A DNA stretch of 64,000 nt, taken from contig JAZQAG010000049.1 in NCBI GenBank assembly GCA_045545095.1, forward strand, positions 3,292 to 67,291, read 5' to 3'. Below, one piece after another: positions 18,427-25,966 of the stretch; the first letter of the stretch is position 1, and every line of letters begins with the position of its first letter. Source of the stretch: Phocaeicola_A sp045545095 (GTDB taxonomy: Bacteria > Bacteroidota > Bacteroidia > Bacteroidales > Bacteroidaceae). The position numbers and the translations under genes are program-made. Under the pieces are notes generated by a model that had not been told where the DNA came from, searched no databases, and was given only the letters and a program-made list of their open reading frames with translations.

Positions 18427-18478
18427 AAAAAGAGCTTTTAAAGACCAATTTTACCGCCCAGTAGATTAAAAGTTCTTT
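18427..18478 (-). terminator. Terminator-like hairpin after the lyase/beta-helix gene
   Basis: On minus, AAAGAACTTTTAA pairs with TTAAAAGCTCTTT (one mismatch) around a 24-base loop and runs into five T. The loop is long and the stem AT-rich, so strength is uncertain. Confidence 0.5.
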
Positions 18479-18516
18479 AAAAACAAATCATTTCATTTAT
18501 ACTGGATTCAGCCGGT

Positions 18517-20850
18517 TTATTTCTTGAACATCACCCCATCCACATGGTTTCCCACAAAAGCCGGGACAAAATCGGCCGTGCTGTACCAACGGGGCTTGCC
18601 CGGCATCTCATCATAAATAGCCTGGCCATTGATTTTCAGCCCCTCAAAGGTGACATTCTTCACCCGCCGTTCTTCATTATAACCATTGATGACAGACATG
18701 TAAGGTTGTGCACCATAGTAGCGGATATTGCGGAAGGTCACGTTCTCCACACCCCGACCAGGGGCAGTACAGTACTTCTGGTTATAGCCGACTTTCACGT
18801 GAAAGAGGCAACCTTGATGAATCTGCTCAATGCGGATGTTATCGAAAAGCACATCCTTCACATAATTGTTGTCTCCACAATTGATGGCCATGCATCCCTG
18901 ATAGTCCACCTGAGGTTCGCTTTGGCAAAGGATGTCGATGTTTTCATAGACAAGCCCCACGATACTGTCCTGCACATCAGAGTTACCATGTATGCCGATG
19001 AAGATGGGATGAGCCACATCTGCCCACAAGGTAGAGTTGGTCATGCGCACATTATAGACAGAGCCGTTGAAGCCTTTGCGTGTGGCATAAGCGGTAGTGC
19101 AATCATCGGAGGTGCGACAAAACACCCTGTCGTAAAGCACATTACTGGAAGCGAAGACATTCAGGCCGTCTCCCCACGAAGGATGCGAAATACTCCGTAC
19201 ATCATGCAGGGTCACCCCGTTGCTCTCCCCTACAGGGCAGGTATTCAGGATAAGACCATCAATAAGGACATTGCGGCTACGGTACACATGACATCCTTCA
19301 TAGCCATGAGGCGGACGAGCCACACCACGGCCAAGGATACTCACATTCTTTGCATCCTCGATGGCAAAGGTGCCAGTGAAGTAACTTCCCCCTGCCAGAT
19401 AAACAGTGGTATTGGAAGGCACCCGGATGGTATCTTGGGTATAAAGCCCCGGTTCGTATGCCACAAATCCGCGCCCCTCTTTGCGGGCCTGCTTCTCTGC
19501 CACCTCTTGAGCAACAGGCGGTTTGGAAGTAAACAACAAGAGATTATCTGTAATGCAACCGTCAAACTCCACACTCACATTCTCTGGTTGGAAAAGCAAG
19601 AACTGTACTGTTGAATCGTTTTGCACATTGGCTATCACTCCGCGGTAATCGGGACGGATACGTGCCTCACTGAATTTCTTATTCTTGCACACCACGCGTA
19701 CATAGACATCACCTGTGAAGTCGAAGAAAGCGTATGAAATTTCGGAGATCTTATGTCTATTGTCTCCGACAGGTGCATTCACTTTGGCCATATAGGTGTC
19801 GATGCGTGTCCATTCATCCACCCCGCGCGGACGGATAAACACATCGTAGTCCCCTTTTAAAGGTGCGCCTTCAGGAGCCGGATAAGTGAATACAGAATGT
19901 ATTTTTGCCCCCTCCTTTACACCTGGAGCACGTGTTTCACGACTTTCACCCCGCTTTTCGGCTTTTGCTTGCAGGGCGAGCACTTTCTTGGTATAGGGCA
20001 TCTTCATGCCTTTCCTCTCTACATAGTGCTTGTAAGGAAGTTCGTAGATATCCCACAAACGTCCACGACCCATTTCACCAGGTATTACCCAATCATTGTA
20101 CAGACCAGTGCAATCTGTCCATGCCTTAAAGGGAACATCATATCCAAGATTGTATCGGGCAGTATATTCAAATCCCTTCATCAGACGATTGTCCAATGCA
20201 CCCCATAAATCATCACCTTGTCCCCAAGCCATTTCGCAGATGTGTGCGAGGGCTTCAAGACCCAGCTGGGCATGATTCTGGTCGCGACCAGTTTCCTGGC
20301 ATTGCCCCGTTTCGCTAATATAATTAGGTAAAGAACCATTATCATTAGCTGTCAAATAGTAGTCAATCGCTGCACGATAGATGGTAGTATCTTCAAGGAA
20401 AATGCCACATGCCATACGCAAGCGGTTGACGATGGCACCCCAATTCCCATTGGCGTATGGACTGTCTGCCTCAAACTTATTCATCATAGGAAGCAAAGCA
20501 CGATGCACCATCTCATCCCATTGGGAAGTACGGTGTTCCTTCATTAATATCATTGCTTTTACAAGATCATAGCACTGGATGGCACAAAGTGGCGCATCGT
20601 GCCCGTCGAGCTGTTGCAACGTTGTAGCGTATGCATTGATAATTTCCAATGCTTTTTCTCCATATCCCTTTTGAGCACACTCAAATGCCGCTTTCATATC
20701 GCGTTCACTTCCACCTTTAGAGTGGCGGTATTGTCCGTCGCGAGCAATCACTTCGTAAGGACCGGCCATTTGATAATCTATTTGCGCTTGAAGGTCACTT
20801 GCAAGAAAAAGCAAACAGAATATTGAAAGAAGAATCACCACCTTTTTCAT
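18517..20850 (-). CDS. Alginate-lyase-like domain fused to a GH28-like beta-helix
   Basis: A 777-residue exported protein (signal to about 22, ending LQAQ). Residues ~40-290 are all-helical and resemble alginate-lyase-type (alpha/alpha) barrels, perhaps PL38-like: NGNWGAIVNRLRMACG, ETGQCQETGRDQNHAQLGLE, WGQGDDLWGALDNRLMKG. A beta-sandwich linker follows (~330-430). Residues ~450-760 form a right-handed beta-helix with GH28-like SDDC in RTSDDCTTAYATRKGF. The start codon overlaps the previous gene's stop (ATGA). One chain may hold both a lyase and a hydrolase or a second lyase; activity on each half is inferred. No sorting domain is visible at the C-terminus. Confidence 0.8.
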   Translation of the reverse strand: MKKVVILLSIFCLLFLASDLQAQIDYQMAGPYEVIARDGQYRHSKGGSERDMKAAFECAQKGYGEKALEIINAYATTLQQLDGHDAPLCAIQCYDLVKAMILMKEHRTSQWDEMVHRALLPMMNKFEADSPYANGNWGAIVNRLRMACGIFLEDTTIYRAAIDYYLTANDNGSLPNYISETGQCQETGRDQNHAQLGLEALAHICEMAWGQGDDLWGALDNRLMKGFEYTARYNLGYDVPFKAWTDCTGLYNDWVIPGEMGRGRLWDIYELPYKHYVERKGMKMPYTKKVLALQAKAEKRGESRETRAPGVKEGAKIHSVFTYPAPEGAPLKGDYDVFIRPRGVDEWTRIDTYMAKVNAPVGDNRHKISEISYAFFDFTGDVYVRVVCKNKKFSEARIRPDYRGVIANVQNDSTVQFLLFQPENVSVEFDGCITDNLLLFTSKPPVAQEVAEKQARKEGRGFVAYEPGLYTQDTIRVPSNTTVYLAGGSYFTGTFAIEDAKNVSILGRGVARPPHGYEGCHVYRSRNVLIDGLILNTCPVGESNGVTLHDVRSISHPSWGDGLNVFASSNVLYDRVFCRTSDDCTTAYATRKGFNGSVYNVRMTNSTLWADVAHPIFIGIHGNSDVQDSIVGLVYENIDILCQSEPQVDYQGCMAINCGDNNYVKDVLFDNIRIEQIHQGCLFHVKVGYNQKYCTAPGRGVENVTFRNIRYYGAQPYMSVINGYNEERRVKNVTFEGLKINGQAIYDEMPGKPRWYSTADFVPAFVGNHVDGVMFKK

Positions 20851-23800
20851 TTTCGAATAATTTTTCTACCATTTACAATATAAATACCTCCCTTTGCACG
20901 CACAACATCTATACGGCGCCCTTGCAAATCATAAGCATCATCATTTTCGCTATTTACGATTCCGCCAGCGACCACTTCATCTACACCAAGTGCGGGCTCA
21001 ATAGGAATAATCAAGAAAGGATATCCAGGAAACTCTGTCAACTCTGTATTGATACTACCATCGGAATTCATATCCCAATATTTTTTAGTAGCCTCTGTAA
21101 GTCCTGTGCGAATGGCATAACGGTTAACCCCAGCTGCCTGTTCAAAATAGAAACTATACAAACTGGCGCTACCCAATTTGCCATTAGCAAAGAGCGGCAA
21201 ACTATCAGCTACAACGGTCATACTGTGTCGCACAGAGGAATTACTAATTTTCCAAATTTGATGAGCCTCTGGTTGGTTTACATCTCCTTTTTCAAAGGAA
21301 ACCAATTCGCCTGAAGCATGCCCCGTGAGAAGACGTCCCGTGCCTGCATGGCAAACAAGATAATATCCGGGAGTAAGAATGGATTGTTCTGCAGATTTTA
21401 CCAAGACCTTAAACACCACCTCAACAGTCTCACCTTCCATTGTGAATGAAGCGGTATAATCGCCACTTGTTTCTAACCCACTGATGGTAATCTTACTACC
21501 CTGTTCTCCCGTACTCCAAGTGACACAGCTTGCCGGCACAGAGGGCGACAAGTTTAATCCAAGAGTCACCTCTTCACCTGCATTGACAATACATTCTGAT
21601 GCTTGTATTGTTTCACCCGCTTTCTCAATATAAGGTGAGGCAGCTATTACATTCACATGGAAAGTACAGGCGCTGACGGCTGAGCCTTGGTTTATATAAT
21701 ATAAGGTATAGGTACGCGGAGCTACGACAGGAGTGGTAGTGATGCTTTGCGTAGTCTGTCCCGTTGACCACTGATATGTTCCCCATCCACAAGAAGGAAC
21801 TGCTGTCAAGGTAACACTTTCGCCATAAACCACATTGATGGTATCTGTCCCTGTAATAGTCTGGCCATTGTAAGTCACACTGGGAGTGAGCATCGTCAGA
21901 TTGCAATCATTCTCTGCGGCAATAGAGAAACACTGTTGGCTTTTCACCCCCTTTCCGTTAGTATATGTCACACGATAAACATAACTTCGGTCAGTTGTTA
22001 CAGTAATTTCACGTGTCTGCTCACCCGTTTCCCATTGCCAAAGTCCTGTATCCTCCTCCCCTTCGGGCAATTGGGGTATCAGTTTCACAGTTTCTCCACG
22101 GGGCACACAAGTCTGGTTATTGACTGCAAATGTATTTACCAATCCTCCTAATTCACTATGTGCAATCTGCTTACCACTGACGTTCCCCAAATTCTGTTCT
22201 ACACCAATACTGGGAATGATATTGGCTGTAAGCGTACCGCTATACTCCATACGAGGCGACAATTCCGTGGGAACTTGATCAGCAGATGCCAACTGCACAT
22301 CACGCGTATTCATCAATACGCTATATCCCATGTGGTCATATCCGCCACTGGTCGTACCCATGCCACCTGCATCTATACCCATGCTATTGTAGGAGTTTTC
22401 CGAGAAAGGCATTTTCACGCCCTTCACTCCTTCATAAATGCCAATGACAGTGCCCCAATAAGGACGCATCTGCGCTCCAAGGGCAGGACCAGTCATCACC
22501 CATGCACGGCTGTCCGAGTAGTAATATCCGCTGCTGCCATATATGTAGTTTGTCCAAGGCAGGCTGGCCACACTCTGCGTCTGTGCAGCCACGTATTCAA
22601 TACCGGCAGCCAAACGGTAATCCATATAGGCAAAGAGATCATCACCTTGATTCCATCCGACTTTAGCCACATCAATAGCCAATCCCAATGCCATAGCCGA
22701 ATGGCCTGTATCGCGTCCGCTTTCGTTCATCTGCCCCAGTTTGCCATAAGCCCCTGTTTCAAGTTCGCTGTCCACATGGGTGACCACCAGATTACCGAGG
22801 TATTCAGTCAACCCGTCATTCTTAATGGGATTATCCGTACGTGGGTCATGGAAATTGCCCACCTGGTCATACTTGAAGTAAGACATTCCCTGATTGTAGA
22901 TATAGACATCGTCGCACAAGATTCCGATGCTGATGACGCACATGACATTGCAAAGTCCCCAATTCGACCAATAATGTCCTGGTGCTTGCCACCATTTGCC
23001 AGCATTTTCCCACGTCCCATTACGTCCACGCAGAAAACCTATAGCACTGGGGTACCACACAGAGAGCATCCATTGTTTGAATGTATTGAACTCCTTGCGG
23101 TTCCACCCCTCATAATCACGCATCAGCTCGGCCGCTTGGGCAAACTGATAGCCGTAAAGACCGGCTGCCAGTGCATAGTTACTGTCTCCGCCAATGGCTT
23201 TGGTCGTATTTGCCCATGCCATCAGAATACGTACAGCCGCATCGGCACAAGCCTTATTGTCCTCAATCTTCCATCGCAGGGCATTCTGATAAGCCATCGT
23301 GGCTCCACGTGCAGCATTGATATAGTTTTCCCCCACTCCACCACCGCGTACGATGGTCTCAACCGGCCAAGTCTGCACACCCGGCTGGGCATATTCCGCC
23401 TTTTTCAATATCTCGTAAGCCGCCTTCACTTTTTCGTTTCCTTCCGCCAACTGTCGACGCACGCGGTCAAAGTCCGCTTGCGTATGCAATCCGCCCGGAT
23501 GAGTGAACCCACGGTCTGTATCGTATGCCTCGATTGCATCGCCCACAGTCGGAAGGACTACATTAGCCGTAGATTTTACCTGAGCAACGACCTGTTTCAG
23601 TTGTGCACATATCTTGTCAACGTAAGTTTGACTATACTCTCCTGCAGCTACACGCTCAGCCATCGTTATCATTCCGTTCAAATCAGCCAATGCATCGGGC
23701 AGATAAGAGACTGTACTCCCTGCCAACTGTTTTGCCTCGGCAATAGCGGTTTTCAACTGACTGACATCCCCCGTTGTGCCATAGAGATAGGCCTCCTCCA

Positions 23801-24536
23801 ATGCTGATATCTCGGAAGCCAAGGTCGTCACCTCGTCAGCCGACAAGGCTCGGTCATAAAAACAGAAATCTGTGATGAGTGTCTGTGCCAAATAATTGTC
23901 GCCCGAGAAGGGAGCACGTCCTATCCAACAGGCGGTAGGATTGGCCGAAGCATAAAGAGCACTGTTCAGCGGCATGTTTGTGATACTTTTCTTCATTGCT
24001 CCATTGATATAGAGCTTGCCAGTTCTTCCCTCTTGTGAATAAGCGACATGTATCCATTCTCCCTTGGCCGATTCACTATTTACGGAATATCCTGTCTCAT
24101 TACTATATCCGCCCGTACTGGACGCTATGCGTTGGGCATTCAGACGATAGGCAGAATAAACACCTCCATTGGAAGTACATGCTTCAGCTGTTGAGAATGC
24201 CCAAAGGAAATAACCATTACCTGAGAGTGACGCCTGTTCGTTCACACGGTAATAGACTGATATGGTATAATTGTCACACTCGGCGAACACCTTTCCCGCC
24301 TCGGTCGTCAAGTTCAGATAGCCCGCACCGCTTCCCAAGTCGAGAATACTGTAATCGCCCATTGTCGTCACTTTGGCCGAACCATTCAATTTAGCAGTGA
24401 TACCAGACACATTGTCCGTCACATCAGTCCCCGACACGTTTTTGAAATCAAAACGCATCTTCACATTCTCTGTTTGTGCCCATGCTGTCCATCCGACCAG
24501 CATCAGCATCCATGTCAATAAAGTTGTCCTATTCAT
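20847..24536 (-). CDS. Large secreted LamG + alginate-lyase-like polysaccharide lyase with sorting tail
   Basis: The ATG at 24536 gives a clean signal peptide (ending AWAQ) and 1229 residues. Residues ~25-235 are LamG/concanavalin-like. An all-helical lyase-like domain follows (~310-750) with HYWSNWGLCNV and GQMNESGRDTGHSAMALGLA, the latter closely matching the smaller neighbour's motif. Then come repeated Ig-like modules (VYRVTYTNGKG, YQWSTGQTTQSI) and a lectin-like region. The end, AYDLQGRRIDV and GGIYIVNGRKIIRK, is the short C-terminal signature common on Prevotella secreted proteins, probably for type IX export. The TGA stop overlaps the next ATG. The substrate is probably a uronic-acid polymer such as glucuronan. 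Confidence 0.8.
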   Translation of the reverse strand: MNRTTLLTWMLMLVGWTAWAQTENVKMRFDFKNVSGTDVTDNVSGITAKLNGSAKVTTMGDYSILDLGSGAGYLNLTTEAGKVFAECDNYTISVYYRVNEQASLSGNGYFLWAFSTAEACTSNGGVYSAYRLNAQRIASSTGGYSNETGYSVNSESAKGEWIHVAYSQEGRTGKLYINGAMKKSITNMPLNSALYASANPTACWIGRAPFSGDNYLAQTLITDFCFYDRALSADEVTTLASEISALEEAYLYGTTGDVSQLKTAIAEAKQLAGSTVSYLPDALADLNGMITMAERVAAGEYSQTYVDKICAQLKQVVAQVKSTANVVLPTVGDAIEAYDTDRGFTHPGGLHTQADFDRVRRQLAEGNEKVKAAYEILKKAEYAQPGVQTWPVETIVRGGGVGENYINAARGATMAYQNALRWKIEDNKACADAAVRILMAWANTTKAIGGDSNYALAAGLYGYQFAQAAELMRDYEGWNRKEFNTFKQWMLSVWYPSAIGFLRGRNGTWENAGKWWQAPGHYWSNWGLCNVMCVISIGILCDDVYIYNQGMSYFKYDQVGNFHDPRTDNPIKNDGLTEYLGNLVVTHVDSELETGAYGKLGQMNESGRDTGHSAMALGLAIDVAKVGWNQGDDLFAYMDYRLAAGIEYVAAQTQSVASLPWTNYIYGSSGYYYSDSRAWVMTGPALGAQMRPYWGTVIGIYEGVKGVKMPFSENSYNSMGIDAGGMGTTSGGYDHMGYSVLMNTRDVQLASADQVPTELSPRMEYSGTLTANIIPSIGVEQNLGNVSGKQIAHSELGGLVNTFAVNNQTCVPRGETVKLIPQLPEGEEDTGLWQWETGEQTREITVTTDRSYVYRVTYTNGKGVKSQQCFSIAAENDCNLTMLTPSVTYNGQTITGTDTINVVYGESVTLTAVPSCGWGTYQWSTGQTTQSITTTPVVAPRTYTLYYINQGSAVSACTFHVNVIAASPYIEKAGETIQASECIVNAGEEVTLGLNLSPSVPASCVTWSTGEQGSKITISGLETSGDYTASFTMEGETVEVVFKVLVKSAEQSILTPGYYLVCHAGTGRLLTGHASGELVSFEKGDVNQPEAHQIWKISNSSVRHSMTVVADSLPLFANGKLGSASLYSFYFEQAAGVNRYAIRTGLTEATKKYWDMNSDGSINTELTEFPGYPFLIIPIEPALGVDEVVAGGIVNSENDDAYDLQGRRIDVVRAKGGIYIVNGRKIIRK

Positions 24537-24547
24537 ATTTATTGTTT

Positions 24548-25756
24548 TTAGTTGTCCATCAAAAGTTTTTGCCACCTCAGCAATGCTTCGATGTAGTAAT
24601 AGTCAGCATAAATGATGCTGGCATCTATTTCCGAGCCAGCGGGCAAGTTTCCCGTTGAGTGCAACAGGAATGAGGGTTTCGCCTCTCCCGCACGATAAGT
24701 ATCACTGCCGAGACTTTGCAACATTTTCAATGCCATCTCTTTGTAATACGTTCCTTTCTCTGTTGGCAAATAAGTATGAAGTTCTGCCAACGCTGAAGCG
24801 ACCACACAGGCAGCCGAAGCATCACGTGGTGCTTGAGGGATGCGCGGATCATCAAAATCCCAATAGGGAATAGCATCTTCAGGCAAACGGGCCAAGTAAG
24901 CATCGGTCACCTTCTGTACAAAATCGAGGTATGTTTCATCCTTCGTCTCGCGATAAACCACAGTAAATCCATAGATGGCCCATGCCTGTCCGCGTGCCCA
25001 TAAACTTTCGTCGGCATATCCTTGATGAGTGAGGGCATTGATGCGTTCGCCCGTCAGTGTGTCGTACACAGCTACGTGATACGATGTATAATCCGGTCGG
25101 AAATGGTTCTTCATCGTCTTGTCTGCATGCGATACTGCTATATCGTACAAGTGCCTGCCACCACCATTTTGGGCTGCCCAAAAGAGCATTTCCAAATTCA
25201 TCATGTTGTCCATAATAACATTGTGCCCACCATAGTCCTTCACATGGCGCGGCCACGAGAGCAGGGCGCCTACCGTAGGGTTGAACAGCGTAGCCAACGT
25301 ATCAGCCGTGTCCAATATCACTTGCTTGTATGCGGGATTGTTTGTCAGACGATAACCATTCCCATAGCTACAGAAAATAAGGAAACCAAGGTCGTGGTCG
25401 TATGCAGGTGTGTGGGCAAGGAACTCCAACGAAGCGGTAAACTCTTCTGCCTCTTCACGAATTGTCAGGTCGCCAGTGTGTTCATCGTCGTACCACAGCA
25501 CACCTGGCCAAAAGCCAGCGCACCACTCCTCCTTCGTAGCTTTCCGAAGGTGCCACACACTGGCGGTATCGGCAATGTTACGCGGCATCAGCGTATAATC
25601 AATGCCCGATTCGCGGCTTTTCAATTCTAACAAAGTGCGCTCTACCTGACCGTGACAATAATCCAAAGATGTTCTTATCTCATCCAAAGGCTGAGTTTGG
25701 CAGGCTCCAAGGCTGATGCAGGCACATAGAATGGTTGCAATGTTTCTCAGTTTCAT
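24548..25756 (-). CDS. GH88 unsaturated glucuronyl hydrolase, lipoprotein
   Basis: GH88 hydrates the 4,5 double bond of the terminal unsaturated uronic acid left by lyases and so releases it. The ATG at 25756 yields 402 residues with a lipobox LGAC. Marks: CAGFWPGVLWYDDEHTG, DHDLGF, NVIMDNMMNLEMLFWA (catalytic Asp), HQGYADESLWARGQAWAIYGF and PYWDFDDPRIP. Upstream in-frame residues from 25870 cross the promoter and are not used. It begins the three-gene run GH88-lyase-lyase, 11 bases before the large lyase, which supports a lyase-first pathway. Confidence 0.92.
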   Translation of the reverse strand: MKLRNIATILCACISLGACQTQPLDEIRTSLDYCHGQVERTLLELKSRESGIDYTLMPRNIADTASVWHLRKATKEEWCAGFWPGVLWYDDEHTGDLTIREEAEEFTASLEFLAHTPAYDHDLGFLIFCSYGNGYRLTNNPAYKQVILDTADTLATLFNPTVGALLSWPRHVKDYGGHNVIMDNMMNLEMLFWAAQNGGGRHLYDIAVSHADKTMKNHFRPDYTSYHVAVYDTLTGERINALTHQGYADESLWARGQAWAIYGFTVVYRETKDETYLDFVQKVTDAYLARLPEDAIPYWDFDDPRIPQAPRDASAACVVASALAELHTYLPTEKGTYYKEMALKMLQSLGSDTYRAGEAKPSFLLHSTGNLPAGSEIDASIIYADYYYIEALLRWQKLLMDN

Positions 25757-25786
25757 TTGATGTTCTTGTTTTTCATGATTTTCTTG

Positions 25787-25810
25787 CAAATATACATTAT
25801 TCACGGCAAA
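25787..25810 (-). promoter_or_regulatory. Promoter candidate for the GH88-lyase operon
   Basis: Minus-strand TATATTTG (25787-25794) fits the -7 consensus and TTTG (25807-25810) lies 12 bases upstream. The start codon is 31 bases downstream of the -7 box. Confidence 0.55.
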
Positions 25811-25843
25811 TACATACCGTTTCTGCTGTCTAAAAATGCAAAA

Positions 25844-25873
25844 CAATCGTCCAAACAAATATTTGGACAATTG
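25844..25873. promoter_or_regulatory. 12-bp dyad between the divergent operon and its regulator
   Basis: CAATCGTCCAAA and TTTGGACAATTG form an inverted repeat with one mismatch and a 6-base spacer. It lies 50 bases beyond the GH88 -7 box and 61 bases before the regulator -7 box. It is a candidate binding site for the AraC-type protein encoded next door. Confidence 0.5.
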
Positions 25874-25933
25874 TTACAGCCATTATTATACGATTTTAGC
25901 ACCTCACGGATAGTTTTCTTACAAAATAAATGT

Positions 25934-25941
25934 TACCTTTG
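25934..25941 (+). promoter_or_regulatory. -7 box (TACCTTTG) of the regulator gene
   Basis: TACCTTTG fits TAnnTTTG. It leaves a leader of about 20 bases to the ATG at 25967. No good -33 element was found, as expected for an activated promoter. Confidence 0.5.
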
Positions 25942-25966
25942 CGGATAATTATCGTAATAATTGTTT

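Larger units (their letters stand above)
18184..18516. other. 333-base gap: L13 operon leader and lyase terminator
   Basis: No gene seen. The part 18184-18310 would be the untranslated leader of rplM on minus, including a GC-rich stretch at 18236-18265 that could fold. The rplM promoter is at 18317-18347 and a terminator-like hairpin of the upstream lyase gene at 18427-18478. Confidence 0.7.

Noticed and set aside
22158..23807. 549-codon open frame on plus
   Set aside because: It lies wholly opposite the large lyase gene, whose protein has clear domains. The plus translation is rich in His, Ile and Cys without any recognisable motif.
24536..24575. Longer start for the large lyase
   Set aside because: It would overlap the GH88 stop and place 13 polar residues before a complete signal peptide.
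25844..25873. Same regulator site as the GTCYAA dyads of the TlpA genes
   Set aside because: The half-sites share GTCCAA, but the spacer is 6 rather than 3 bases and the distance to the -7 box differs, so I treat them as unrelated.
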